Positions 55,872 to 64,000 of a stretch of DNA of 64,000 bases are shown one piece after another (position 1 is the stretch's first letter; every line of letters starts with the position of its first letter). The DNA comes from JAJPHW01 sp963799065 (GTDB lineage: Bacteria; Acidobacteriota; Terriglobia; Terriglobales; Acidobacteriaceae), in contig CAWCVJ010000001.1 in NCBI GenBank assembly GCA_963799065.1, forward strand, positions 1,364,001 through 1,428,000, read 5' to 3'. The translations under genes and the position numbers were made by a program. The notes beneath the pieces are model-generated. The model ran no database searches. It saw only the letters and a list, made by a program, of their open reading frames with translations, and was not told the DNA's origin.

Positions 55872-58112
55872 TCAGCGGGCACGAAGGTTGCCGCGAATTA
55901 CAGTCACGGAGGCGGCGGGCAAATCATATTCAGTATCTGCATTCACGTTCTGCGTAGTATGCACAATTGGGCCGTCGGGATCGGCGTTGCCAGTGGTTTC
56001 GGCGGCAACGGAAGGCTCGGCGGTGTATTCCGCGTGCCCAACATAGCGCGTATGGCCGGGATGCCATTGGTACTGGGCGCTTCCGAAGGTCGAGATTGCG
56101 ACCTGTCCGGTGAAAGAATCGTGCTCTTGATCGATCGAATTGGTGAAGTCGATTTTCACTTGATGAGCATTGTGTTGATCGCGATTGACGACTAATAGCG
56201 ACCACTGGCCGTCAGGGCGCTGCAACGCATACGTTGTGACCATGGCGTGGCCCGCGCCGTCGTCGATGTCGCTGTGAGCAGGGAAGACGGAATCTAGTTC
56301 GCCGCCTGGAGCGACCCATTCCAGGTTGATGAGTTGCGCAGTAAAGAATTGGGCCAGCGGCTGCTGAATTTCGTAATGGTCGTTGACGCTGAACATGCCG
56401 AAGGTTCCGGGGGAGTCGTTGCAACCGTGTTCCATCAGCAGCGGCAGATAGTGGAAGTAGTAGACGCCGTCGCCGCCCGCGGTGAGGAACGATCCGATGT
56501 AGTCGGCGAGCCAGATGCCGGAGAAAATGTCCATGGAAGTTTCGCTGGCGGCGGCGGAGAAATTCGATTCTGTGATGAACGTTGGCAGGTCGGTGGGAAC
56601 GCCATCGTCGTGCCAGACTTGCATGATGTGATTGATGAGCTGAGGCTCTTCGTAGAGGCTGCTCCAGGGAATCTTGCAGCCTTCGAGGGGATAGTGTTCG
56701 AACGAAAAGAATGCGAGGTCGCTCAGGCGGCCATGCTGCTTCAAGTAATCGAGGAAGCGGCCTGTCCATGAGACTTTGCCGTTGGCATCGGGCCATACTT
56801 CTATGTCTTGGGTGACGCCCTGGAACGACGGGCCACCGAGCTTGAGCGTGGGATCGAGTTTGTGTAGCGCCGTGGCCCATTGCAGGTAGAGCGAGCCGTA
56901 GTCTTCTGGGCTGGTGTATTGTCCGTCAGCCTCTTCGCCCATCTCGATGTAGGAGATCGGATACTTCCGCTTTTCGAGGTAGGCGACTTCAGCGACAGCG
57001 TTTTCCGGCGTGTCGTAAATCAGGGCAATCGGAATCATGGCGGGAAGCCCACGGGTGACGCCGCTCGTATAAAACAAATCGAAGCCGACTTGCGCTTGGT
57101 GTGTTGTGCCTAAGTCGGTGGAGTCGTGCCAGGGATCAACCGAAGAGCAATATGTGGCGGTCTGTTCCTGATCGGGGATGTGGCGTACAAGATCGTGGAA
57201 TTTTCCGTCGGCGGATGTGGTTCCGAGATAAATTTCGCGAATGGCATAGCCGACGCAGGCGCGCGGGTCGGTCGAAGCGTTGGCGCCGCAGCTGTTTGAA
57301 GACTCGGTCATCAAGATGCGGAGGAATCGGGCCGGCGTGGGAGTGGGGTTGAGACGAATCGTTTGCGATCCGCCCTGGCCATGTTCAATCACTGCGCTCG
57401 GGTAGGTTTGCCAGATGCCGCGCACAGCGCCGTGCATGGGGTCCTCGCCGATCCAGTGCTGCACCAGAAATCTTGTGGCGTAGGGCGCGCCCCATTTGAT
57501 TTGGATGCTATCGATCGGCTGTAATTGTGTGAGGTCGATGATGACCCACTGGGGATGGACCGAATCGCTTTCTCCGGTGAAGTGCTGGGTTAAGTAAGGA
57601 TTGCTTTTCCAATACGTCGACTCGTCGCCGTCGGTGATGCGGGAGTAGCCAGCGTTCGGCGTCCCGTCGTTGCGAGTGAAACCGCGATGCGGTAGCGAGT
57701 AGCCATAAGAATGAAAGATGGGATCGCCGAGCGCGGTCGAGCCAGTGAAATATCCTTTGTTGCCGGCCTCGCTCCAGGTGCCTTGCGGATTCCAGTGCCA
57801 GGCTTCGATGGAAAGCTCGGTGTTGTTGCGATAGCTGACGGGCTGCCATCCTGCGGCCATGGCTCGGCCGAGGTTGGGTTGAGACAGGCCGCTGTCAACA
57901 GCCTCGCTGGGGATGCGGTCGATACCTGCGCCGATGGTTTGATTCGGGCGGAAGTGGTTGGTGGCATGGGCGGGAGTGATGTCAACCTGAATGGTTTGGG
58001 CGGAAGCGACCGAACTAAAGAAGAGCGCAAGAATAATAAATGTGCAGGCGCGGGCGTCCCTGCCCGCGCCTAGTGCCAGAAAACTTTCCTGTCCAATGCT
58101 ATTCGTCGTCAT
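55872..58112 (-). CDS. Secreted glycosidase with an F5/8-type C domain
   Basis: 746 residues. A signal segment ('TFIILALFFSSVASAQ', about 24-39) is followed by a discoidin-like domain (about 140-300, 'WVIIDLTQLQPIDSIQIKWG') and a TIM barrel with 'ISYIEMGEEADGQY' (acid/base Glu) and 'PTFITESNFSA' (nucleophile Glu), as in GH39/GH44-like clan A enzymes. The N-terminal leader before the signal is encoded by a GC-rich palindrome (58047-58070), which may mean that the annotated start is unusual. The substrate is unknown. Confidence 0.78.
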   Translation of the reverse strand: MTTNSIGQESFLALGAGRDARACTFIILALFFSSVASAQTIQVDITPAHATNHFRPNQTIGAGIDRIPSEAVDSGLSQPNLGRAMAAGWQPVSYRNNTELSIEAWHWNPQGTWSEAGNKGYFTGSTALGDPIFHSYGYSLPHRGFTRNDGTPNAGYSRITDGDESTYWKSNPYLTQHFTGESDSVHPQWVIIDLTQLQPIDSIQIKWGAPYATRFLVQHWIGEDPMHGAVRGIWQTYPSAVIEHGQGGSQTIRLNPTPTPARFLRILMTESSNSCGANASTDPRACVGYAIREIYLGTTSADGKFHDLVRHIPDQEQTATYCSSVDPWHDSTDLGTTHQAQVGFDLFYTSGVTRGLPAMIPIALIYDTPENAVAEVAYLEKRKYPISYIEMGEEADGQYTSPEDYGSLYLQWATALHKLDPTLKLGGPSFQGVTQDIEVWPDANGKVSWTGRFLDYLKQHGRLSDLAFFSFEHYPLEGCKIPWSSLYEEPQLINHIMQVWHDDGVPTDLPTFITESNFSAAASETSMDIFSGIWLADYIGSFLTAGGDGVYYFHYLPLLMEHGCNDSPGTFGMFSVNDHYEIQQPLAQFFTAQLINLEWVAPGGELDSVFPAHSDIDDGAGHAMVTTYALQRPDGQWSLLVVNRDQHNAHQVKIDFTNSIDQEHDSFTGQVAISTFGSAQYQWHPGHTRYVGHAEYTAEPSVAAETTGNADPDGPIVHTTQNVNADTEYDLPAASVTVIRGNLRAR
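58047..58070. repeat. GC-rich palindrome in the N-terminal coding region
   Basis: GGCGCGGGC, spacer GTCCCT, GCCCGCGCC: a perfect 9-bp inverted repeat that encodes part of the leader 'GAGRDARA' of the F5/8C glycosidase. It looks like a small dispersed repeat inserted into a gene end. Confidence 0.6.
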
Positions 58113-59295
58113 TCTTGAGTTCGTCGGAAATCGTTCCTAACAATTGCCCGTCGTCGGTGTCGCCGCTGAGTTCCCAGATCATGACGCCACCGAGATGCTG
58201 CTCTTTGGCGTATTTTAGTTTCGCGCTGATGGATTTTTCGTCATCGTAAGTCCAGAAAGTTTTTCCGTCGAACAGCCATGGGGCTTGCGAATTGGGGTCG
58301 CGATATTCCGTGAACTTATCTTCGATGGAAGCTACGTAGTTGTAAGGTTGATCGACACGTGAGGCTTCGCCGGCTTGGAACAAACCGCGATTGTCCTGGG
58401 AAACCTCGTTCCAGGAATAAGCGTAGAAGGGAATGCCCATCAGAATTTTAGACTCGGGTACGCCCATTTCTCGATAGCCGCGAATGGTGGAGTCGACATC
58501 ACCGCCTCGCTCGGGGTCGCCCGGCGAAGTGTAGAGCGGGGCGAGCAGGCCAGTGCGCTTGCTCCAGGGGCCGGTGTAGTCGTAGTTCATGACGCCCACT
58601 TCGTCGACGTAGAGCGCGACTGCTTCCATGTCGAGGTGGCGATAGGTGGCGCGATTGTCGCCCATGGCGACGGTGAGTAGAAGGTGCGATCCCGCAGCGT
58701 TTAACTGGCGGCGAAATTCGCCGAGCAGGGCGATGAAATTGAAGCGGTCGGCTTCGCGCGGATACTCCCAGTCGATGTCGACGCCATCGAAGATGCCGGC
58801 AGCGGTGATGCCGTCGGCGAATTTGCCCTTGATGAATTTCTGAATGCAGGAGGCGACGAAGCCGGCGCGATTGGCGGGCTGAGCCGCGTCCACGAAGGGC
58901 TTGGCGTCGCCTTCCAATGAGATCAGTATCTTGATTTCGGGATGCTGGCGCTTTAGTTCCTGCAACTGGTGGAAGTTGCCGCGCAGAGTTTGATCGGGCG
59001 AGTCGGCGGTTCCATCTACGCTGTCTTCGGAGGAGAAAGCGTGGTTCAAATCGTTGGCCGGATTTCCGATGACGCACTCGTTGTTTACGACATGGGCGGA
59101 GGCGTAATTGATCTGGTCGAGCGTGTCAGCCGCGCCTTGCGAGATAAGATTCTTGACGAAGAAGTGATTGCGGATGCCCCATCCGGGAAAGTAGCCCACG
59201 ACGATGGGGCGGGGCGCGTCGTCGTTCTGTTGCGCGGCAACGAAGATGCCGCTTATGCAGATCAGCGGGATGATGGCGTATCGAAGGAGCTTCAT
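58099..59295 (-). CDS. Chitinase-like glycoside hydrolase family 18
   Basis: 398 residues from ATG 59295 with a signal peptide ('LLRYAIIPLICISGIFVAAQ'); a longer upstream frame has no signal. 'GIFDGVDIDWEYP' contains the GH18 motif DxxDxDxE with the catalytic Glu. 'GYFPGWGI', 'VGVMNYDYTGPW' and 'GGVMIWELSGD' also fit GH18 chitinases. Secreted; probably cleaves chitin or related N-acetylglucosamine polymers. Confidence 0.92.
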   Translation of the reverse strand: MKLLRYAIIPLICISGIFVAAQQNDDAPRPIVVGYFPGWGIRNHFFVKNLISQGAADTLDQINYASAHVVNNECVIGNPANDLNHAFSSEDSVDGTADSPDQTLRGNFHQLQELKRQHPEIKILISLEGDAKPFVDAAQPANRAGFVASCIQKFIKGKFADGITAAGIFDGVDIDWEYPREADRFNFIALLGEFRRQLNAAGSHLLLTVAMGDNRATYRHLDMEAVALYVDEVGVMNYDYTGPWSKRTGLLAPLYTSPGDPERGGDVDSTIRGYREMGVPESKILMGIPFYAYSWNEVSQDNRGLFQAGEASRVDQPYNYVASIEDKFTEYRDPNSQAPWLFDGKTFWTYDDEKSISAKLKYAKEQHLGGVMIWELSGDTDDGQLLGTISDELKNDDE

Positions 59296-59302
59296 AGTCT
59301 TT

Positions 59303-60424
59303 CTAGTTAGATGACGGCTTGGCCACGTTTCCCGGCCCTCCGACAGAATAAATTCGAGGAATTCGCCGCTCGACCGGAGGCAACGGCGGGAATGCCTCAT
59401 GCGGCTCGCTCTGGTACCAGTAAGCTACAGAAAAAAAGTTGTCGGAGCGATGGTTGGCGTGGCCATGTTCGATGGCCGCCTTGAGCGATTTAGTGAAGGG
59501 AATCGGCGAATCGAGATGGAAGCGATAGACCGAAGAACGGCTGCCCGCTAATTCCGCGCCTTTGACCGGAGCGCCGAATTGAGCGTAAGCAAAAGGATGA
59601 TCGCCGAAGTCCCAGGCGCCGAGGAAGTAGTCTTCCGATCCGGTGCCGTTGATGGACGCCTGCTTGGCGCCGTCGACGAAGAACATATCGTCGCCTTCGC
59701 CCCACCATCCGTCTTGATTTTGCAGCACCGACATGGTCACGCCTACGAAGTGGCCGCGGCCGGTGGCTTCCATCCAAGTGTAATTGCCGTCGCCGTCGAG
59801 ATTCTTTTTGCCATTCACGTTGGGCTCGTCGTTGGAGGCCCATTGATTTGTCCACCCTATGTTCGGCGTGGCCTGGCGGTATTGGGCATGGAAGTACAAT
59901 GTGTCGGCCGGAAGATCTTTGGGCAAAGCTTGATAGTCGATGTTGAAATAAAACGCGTCGACATCTTCGCTGCCTTGATTGGTGACCGTGATCCGAGCGT
60001 GTTTGCGGAACGGCATGGGGAAGAAAGAGTTCAGCGCTTTGTCGGAAGCGACCGCCAGAGGCGTGGACTCAAAGAGAAAATATTCGCCGAGCCCGAGGCC
60101 GAAGAAGTCTCCTATAGGAGTCTCGACGCTGGGAGAAGTTTCGCTGTCCCAGTACATGCGCAGAACGATTTTCTTTAGGTGATAAGCCTCGGGGGAGGCG
60201 ATCGTGACCCAGACGTGGGTGATGATGCCCGGGCCGGAATCGTCGAGCACGGTGATGGTCTCGCCCGCTGGGATTTTGCGGAAGTCATCGTTGCCGCCGC
60301 TGCGGTCGTAACTGGAGGCTCGTTTCTGGACGTAGTCGTGCGGCGAAATAAGAGTGCTGAGGGACTGGGCCCAAACTGAGCCGCAAATCAGCGACAGCGC
60401 AAATGAGAAGAAAGCTCTTTTCAT
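59303..60424 (-). CDS. DUF2961/GH172-family protein
   Basis: 373 residues with a signal peptide ('MKRAFFSFALSLICGSVWAQ'). 'KRASSYDRSGGNDDFRKIPAG', 'GPGIITHVWVTIA', 'PIGDFFGLG' and 'INGTGSEDYFLGAWDFG' are the conserved blocks of DUF2961, now known as GH172 (arabinofuranosidase and difructose-dianhydride type activities). Secreted. It lies 7 bp before the GH18 start and overlaps the upstream GH13 gene by 4 bp. Confidence 0.88.
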   Translation of the reverse strand: MKRAFFSFALSLICGSVWAQSLSTLISPHDYVQKRASSYDRSGGNDDFRKIPAGETITVLDDSGPGIITHVWVTIASPEAYHLKKIVLRMYWDSETSPSVETPIGDFFGLGLGEYFLFESTPLAVASDKALNSFFPMPFRKHARITVTNQGSEDVDAFYFNIDYQALPKDLPADTLYFHAQYRQATPNIGWTNQWASNDEPNVNGKKNLDGDGNYTWMEATGRGHFVGVTMSVLQNQDGWWGEGDDMFFVDGAKQASINGTGSEDYFLGAWDFGDHPFAYAQFGAPVKGAELAGSRSSVYRFHLDSPIPFTKSLKAAIEHGHANHRSDNFFSVAYWYQSEPHEAFPPLPPVERRIPRIYSVGGPGNVAKPSSN

Positions 60425-62141
60425 CGCGTGACCTTTGCGATGTACACCGAGAATGGTTCCAGGTTGAGTGAGCCTAGTTGCCCGTTGGGTGGGACGGTGA
60501 GCGTCGTCAAAAGGGTCGTGGCGGTTGTCGCCGGAAAGCCTTGTTCGGCGAGGTTGAAGCTTATCGGTTGCGTCGTCGCCGACATGTTGAGGACGACCAG
60601 CACGGCTTCGTTTTTATAGCGGCGCAGATAGGAGAGGACGTTCGGGTTGTCCTGATTGAGGGCGACGTAGTCTCCATCGAGCAGAGCGGATTCGTGATGC
60701 CGCAGTGCGAGCACATGCTTGTAAAACTCGAGAACGGAGTTGGGATCCTTGGACTCGGCTTCAACGTTGTGCGTCTTGTAGCTGGCCGGGACTGGCAGCC
60801 ATGGCGTCGATGGACTGAATCCGGCATGAGGGGAATCGTTCCATTGCATCGGCGTGCGTTCGCCGTCGCGTCCTTTTTCGTTGGGCCAGCCGGCGATCCC
60901 GATCGGGTCTTTCACATCTTCTTTGCGGACAGGATCGTTGTTTTCCATGCCCAACTCTTCACCGTAGTACATGATCGCGGTGCCGCGCAGCGTCAAATAC
61001 ATGCCAGCCATTAGCTTGGCGATTTGATCGTTGTGGATGCCGTCACCATAGCGGTTGTAGGAGCGGGTCATGTCATGATTGCCGATAACATAGACAGGCC
61101 AGCCGCCGGTGGATTCGGCGTTCGCGATCTGGGTGCGGAAGTCGGTCGGGGACAGTTTGTCGACTTCGCAGAACATGAAATCCATGGGGAGCTGAATTTC
61201 GTCGTTGTGGTCGCCGTAATATTCCTTCAACTCGTCGCGGTTTGAAGTGTAAGTTTCGCCGATCAGAACTGCGTTGTGTTCGTCTGCGACGGTGCGCAAT
61301 TTCTTTAGCTCGGTGTGAACTTCGGGGAGCTTGTCGTTGTATTTGTTCTCCATGTTGGGGTCGCCGAGGTTGTTCTTACCGGGCAACACGGGATTGTCGT
61401 GGAGATTCGGATCTTCAAAAAGAAGGTCGACGGCATCGAGGCGGAAGCCAGAGACGCCGTGCTTGTACCAGAAGCGGGTGACGTCGAACATGGCTTTCTC
61501 GACTTCCGGGTTGCGCCAGTTCAGGTCGGGCTGGCCTACGGCGAAGTAGTGGTAATAGTACTGGTTGGTCTTGGGGTCGAACTGCCACGCCGAGCCGCCG
61601 AAGCCGGAAACCCAATTGTTGGGGGAACTCCTGGTGCTTTGCCGTCGCGCCAAATATACCAGTCGCGGTGGGCCGACGTGCGCGAAGATTCTGAGTCCTG
61701 AAACCACTTGTGTGCGGGCGAAGTGTGGTTCAGGACGAAATCCATAATGATGCGGATGTCGTGCTTTTTGGCATCACTGGAAAGGTGCTCGAAATCTTTG
61801 AGCGTGCCGTACATCGGATCGATGTCTTCGTAATCGGAAACGTCGTATCCGAAATCGACTTGGGGCGAAGGGTAGCAGGGCGAAACCCAAATCGCATCGA
61901 CGCCCAGAGTTTTCAGGTAATCGAGTTTCGAGTCGATGCCGTTAAGGTCGCCAATGCCGTCGCCGTTACTGTCGGCAAAGCTGCGCGGATAAATCTCGTA
62001 GAAGACGGCGTTCTGCCACCACTGGTGGCGGGCGGCGTCAACGGGTGTTTTTTGCGCGAAGGCGAGAACGGAGGCGAAAGAAATACTCGCGAACAACAGA
62101 GTGAGCCTGCTGAGCAATTGGAACTTCGGGGAAGTGTTCAT
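60421..62141 (-). pseudogene. Secreted GH13 alpha-glucosidase-like enzyme with a frameshift
   Basis: The N-terminal part (from ATG 62141, with signal peptide) reads 'QWWQNAVFYEIYPRSFADSN', 'WVSPCYPSPQVDFGYDV' and 'WYIWRDGKAPG', then leaves frame near 61625. The other frame continues 'PNNWVSGFGGSAWQFDP', 'GFRLDAVDLL' (nucleophile Asp), 'VLIGETYTS' (acid/base Glu) and 'VIGNHDMTR' (third Asp). Adding one base to the G5 run at 61621-61625 restores one open frame of about 570 residues, which is a normal length for GH13_23-type glucosidases. Either a real inactivating or slippage frameshift, or a sequencing error, is possible. All catalytic residues are present. Confidence 0.85.
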
Positions 62142-64000
62142 GGGAGTTTCGGGGATTCCTGTGGATTACTCTCTGTCGAAATGAGTTTGGGTTTGCCGTT
62201 ATTCTCGTGCAGACGGAAAACAACGGTCGCCCGCGGATCACTTGCATCTGCGCTCTCGGCAATCTTGACGCGGACTTTGGCATCCAGAGAGTTGCTGCCT
62301 TTCTCCAGTTCCGCGCCTTCGATCGAAGCGATCTGTCCCGGATTCCAGGCGGAAAGCTCGTAACTCTCGCCGGCATTTCCGGCTAGGGTCAGCGTCAACA
62401 CATCTCTCGTCTGGGACCATGACTGCGAGAGTACACGCAGGCCGTGGCTGGTGCTCCCCAACTCAGGCAAGTTTGCAGTTTCACCGATCGCAAAGTCATC
62501 TTTTACTTCAATCTCGACTCTGTTTTTTCCGGCGCTCAGCGGGACGTTCAGGGTCACGTGTTGATCCGCTGAATTGGCTTCGATGTGAAACGGCGCCTTG
62601 CGGCCGTCCAGCCGAACGCTGGTAATCTTGGCGCGTAAGCTGAGCGCGGGAGAAAACTCCACCGCACATGGTCCACTGGATTGCACTTCCAAGCGAATAC
62701 GATCCGGCTCGCGCTGATAAGAAAAGTCGAGCACGGTTGCGGCGAGGCGCACGTGATCAACCGAAAATGTCGTCCACTCTGTGGGAACGTGAGGCGCGAA
62801 GTCTAAATGACAACTGCTGGCGTCCACGTGAAGTCCCAGCAGCCCGGTCAGCAATGGATTGACCACCATGGCCGCCGACCAAATCTGATGCGGAGACCCG
62901 GTGGATAGCGTTTGATAGTACTTCCCGGAGAGAACCTCGGTCACATGCCCGAGCGATCCGTCGAGGCTCAACAACGCATTCGCTCTCAAGTTCGAGTAGG
63001 CGGGAAGTGGCCGGTGATAGCGGTACTCGCCGACCGTAGCCCATCCGGTGAACAAAGGCCAAACCGCTCCAAAGTGATAGCCGCTAGGATCGTAGCGCGG
63101 GTCGCGCGAAGAAAGAATCCTCATGCCCCAATCGGTCTGGTAGTCGGGGCTGGCCAACTCCTGAATCATGGTGGCGGCGTGATCCTCGTTGAGGAGTCCA
63201 AACCACATGGGGACTGTCGCGAGGACGCTCGCAGTGTCGATTCTCTTGTCGTTCTGATCGAGCGCGTAAGCGTACACCTTCTTATCCGGCGACCAGAATG
63301 TTTGGTCAAGAATAGGTTCTTCCCGCTCGAAGGTCTGCGCGAGATCATGGCTCACATCATCTTTACCGACGAGGTGCGCCAGGTGTGAAAGCGAGCGCTC
63401 GGCTTCCAGTCCTAAGGAAGCCTGGTACAGTTCCATCTTCGTGGGATAAAGCGGTCCGCCTTCAATCCAGCCGTGTCCTACCCCGAGGTTTTGAGCCAGG
63501 CCTTGAGGATTATCCGTGGAACGCAGAAATTGATGTGCACGCCACAAGTTGTCCCACTTCTGATTGGCGAATTCCAGATCGCCGCTGTGAGTGACGTAGT
63601 CGTCGATGGCAATGATGAATAACGGAGTGGCGTCGGCCGAGGCGTAAGCGTATTTCGTGCTGTTGAACCAGTCCATGAAACTTGCGCTTTGCGAGATTTC
63701 GTGCGGAATCTTGCCGTCGGCACGCTGATATTTACTGAGAAAGTCGAGGGATTTGCGCGCAGTGGGGAAGTCTCCGGCGGCGTCGAGAGCGAGAGCCGTC
63801 CACTCCGCGTCGCGACCGAAGAACCAGGCAAAACCAGGGCGCTGATCGTCGCCCGAAGTGCTAAAGCCTGCGATCAAACCTTCGCCGAGAAAAGGATTCT
63901 CGACCAGGCCTTGCAGCATACTGACTTTGGCCCAGTCGTAGGCGGTTTGCAGTTTTGCGTCCGGAAGTTTGAGACTTACCGTGCGGTCCAGATATTCTTC
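62138..64000 (-). CDS. Glycogen-debranching/GH15-GH63-like glycosidase, C-terminal part (cut by window edge)
   Basis: The frame runs unbroken from stop 62138 to the right edge (over 620 residues visible), so the true start lies outside. 'FAWFFGRDAEWTALALDAAG', 'YQRADGKIPHEIS', 'GWIEGGPLYPTKMELYQASL', 'HFGAVWPLFTGWATVGEY' and 'HQIWSAAM' show an (alpha/alpha)6 glycosidase barrel of the amylo-alpha-1,6-glucosidase type. The last ~200 residues form a beta-rich domain. Its stop overlaps the GH13 start (ATGA), so the two are coupled and probably degrade alpha-glucan together. Confidence 0.82.
   Translation of the reverse strand, partial: EEYLDRTVSLKLPDAKLQTAYDWAKVSMLQGLVENPFLGEGLIAGFSTSGDDQRPGFAWFFGRDAEWTALALDAAGDFPTARKSLDFLSKYQRADGKIPHEISQSASFMDWFNSTKYAYASADATPLFIIAIDDYVTHSGDLEFANQKWDNLWRAHQFLRSTDNPQGLAQNLGVGHGWIEGGPLYPTKMELYQASLGLEAERSLSHLAHLVGKDDVSHDLAQTFEREEPILDQTFWSPDKKVYAYALDQNDKRIDTASVLATVPMWFGLLNEDHAATMIQELASPDYQTDWGMRILSSRDPRYDPSGYHFGAVWPLFTGWATVGEYRYHRPLPAYSNLRANALLSLDGSLGHVTEVLSGKYYQTLSTGSPHQIWSAAMVVNPLLTGLLGLHVDASSCHLDFAPHVPTEWTTFSVDHVRLAATVLDFSYQREPDRIRLEVQSSGPCAVEFSPALSLRAKITSVRLDGRKAPFHIEANSADQHVTLNVPLSAGKNRVEIEVKDDFAIGETANLPELGSTSHGLRVLSQSWSQTRDVLTLTLAGNAGESYELSAWNPGQIASIEGAELEKGSNSLDAKVRVKIAESADASDPRATVVFRLHENNGKPKLISTESNPQESPKLP

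Noticed and set aside
61415..61707. Programmed frameshift in the GH13 gene
   Set aside because: There is a G run but no typical slippery heptamer with a downstream stimulatory structure; a deletion or sequencing error is simpler.

Overview
The window looks like a chromosomal segment of a Gram-negative soil bacterium of the phylum Acidobacteriota, class Terriglobia. The basis is the 16S/23S sequence style, a lipopolysaccharide gene (kdsB), many secreted proteins and glycoside hydrolases, and small dispersed REP-like palindromes (GGCGGACAGGAGTGTCCGCC type and 'GAAGCC..GGGC..TTCCACGG' type). This assignment is a judgement from reading and was not searched.

Layout. (1) 1-2770: a small defence cluster with an AIPR-family abortive-infection gene cut by the left edge, an anti-phage dCTP deaminase (AvcD/DCD type) and a coupled small Trp-rich ORF. 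(2) 3226-9657: one complete rRNA operon (promoter, leader, 16S, tRNA-Ile, tRNA-Ala, a possible 55-residue membrane ORF in the spacer, 23S, 5S, terminator). (3) 9754-11483: toxin-antitoxin remnants (DUF433 plus a nonsense-broken DUF5615 toxin ending in a 5S fragment), a Cys-rich protein and vapBC. (4) 11764-16473: secreted BNR and glycosidase proteins and two nucleotide-sugar genes. (5) 17229-22943: a coupled iron-uptake operon, FTR1/DUF2318 - FtsX permease - FtsX permease - ABC ATPase fused to a DtxR-like regulator - murI, preceded by a palindrome that overlaps its apparent promoter. (6) 23080-29045: uvrA followed by a TPR protein, two secreted proteins and a SprT-like metalloprotease. (7) 29252-33873: DUF1572, cytochrome oxidase subunit III, a hydrolase, pyruvoyl arginine decarboxylase, a SET-domain protein and a conserved hypothetical. 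(8) 34342-37692: seven tightly packed, unannotatable genes. They include a four-TM protein with a long helical tail and a one-TM partner that resemble an ExbB/ExbD or MotA/MotB (ZorA/ZorB-like) pair, and end with an HNH-nuclease-like gene. (9) 38543-50587: housekeeping genes (miaB, bifunctional nuclease, VIT transporter, NUDIX, patatin, ABC exporter, kdsB, M1 peptidase, SRAP). (10) 50624-64000: a carbohydrate-degradation cluster (BNR protein, ribulokinase, FGE/GH fusion, F5/8C-glycosidase, GH18, GH172, frameshifted GH13, debranching-type glycosidase).

The most notable systems are the iron operon, whose ATPase carries its own putative iron-sensing repressor domain and which has a candidate operator, and the proton-channel-like operon at 34-38 kb, which has the architecture of a Zorya-like defence or surface-sensing machine but matches no family I can name.
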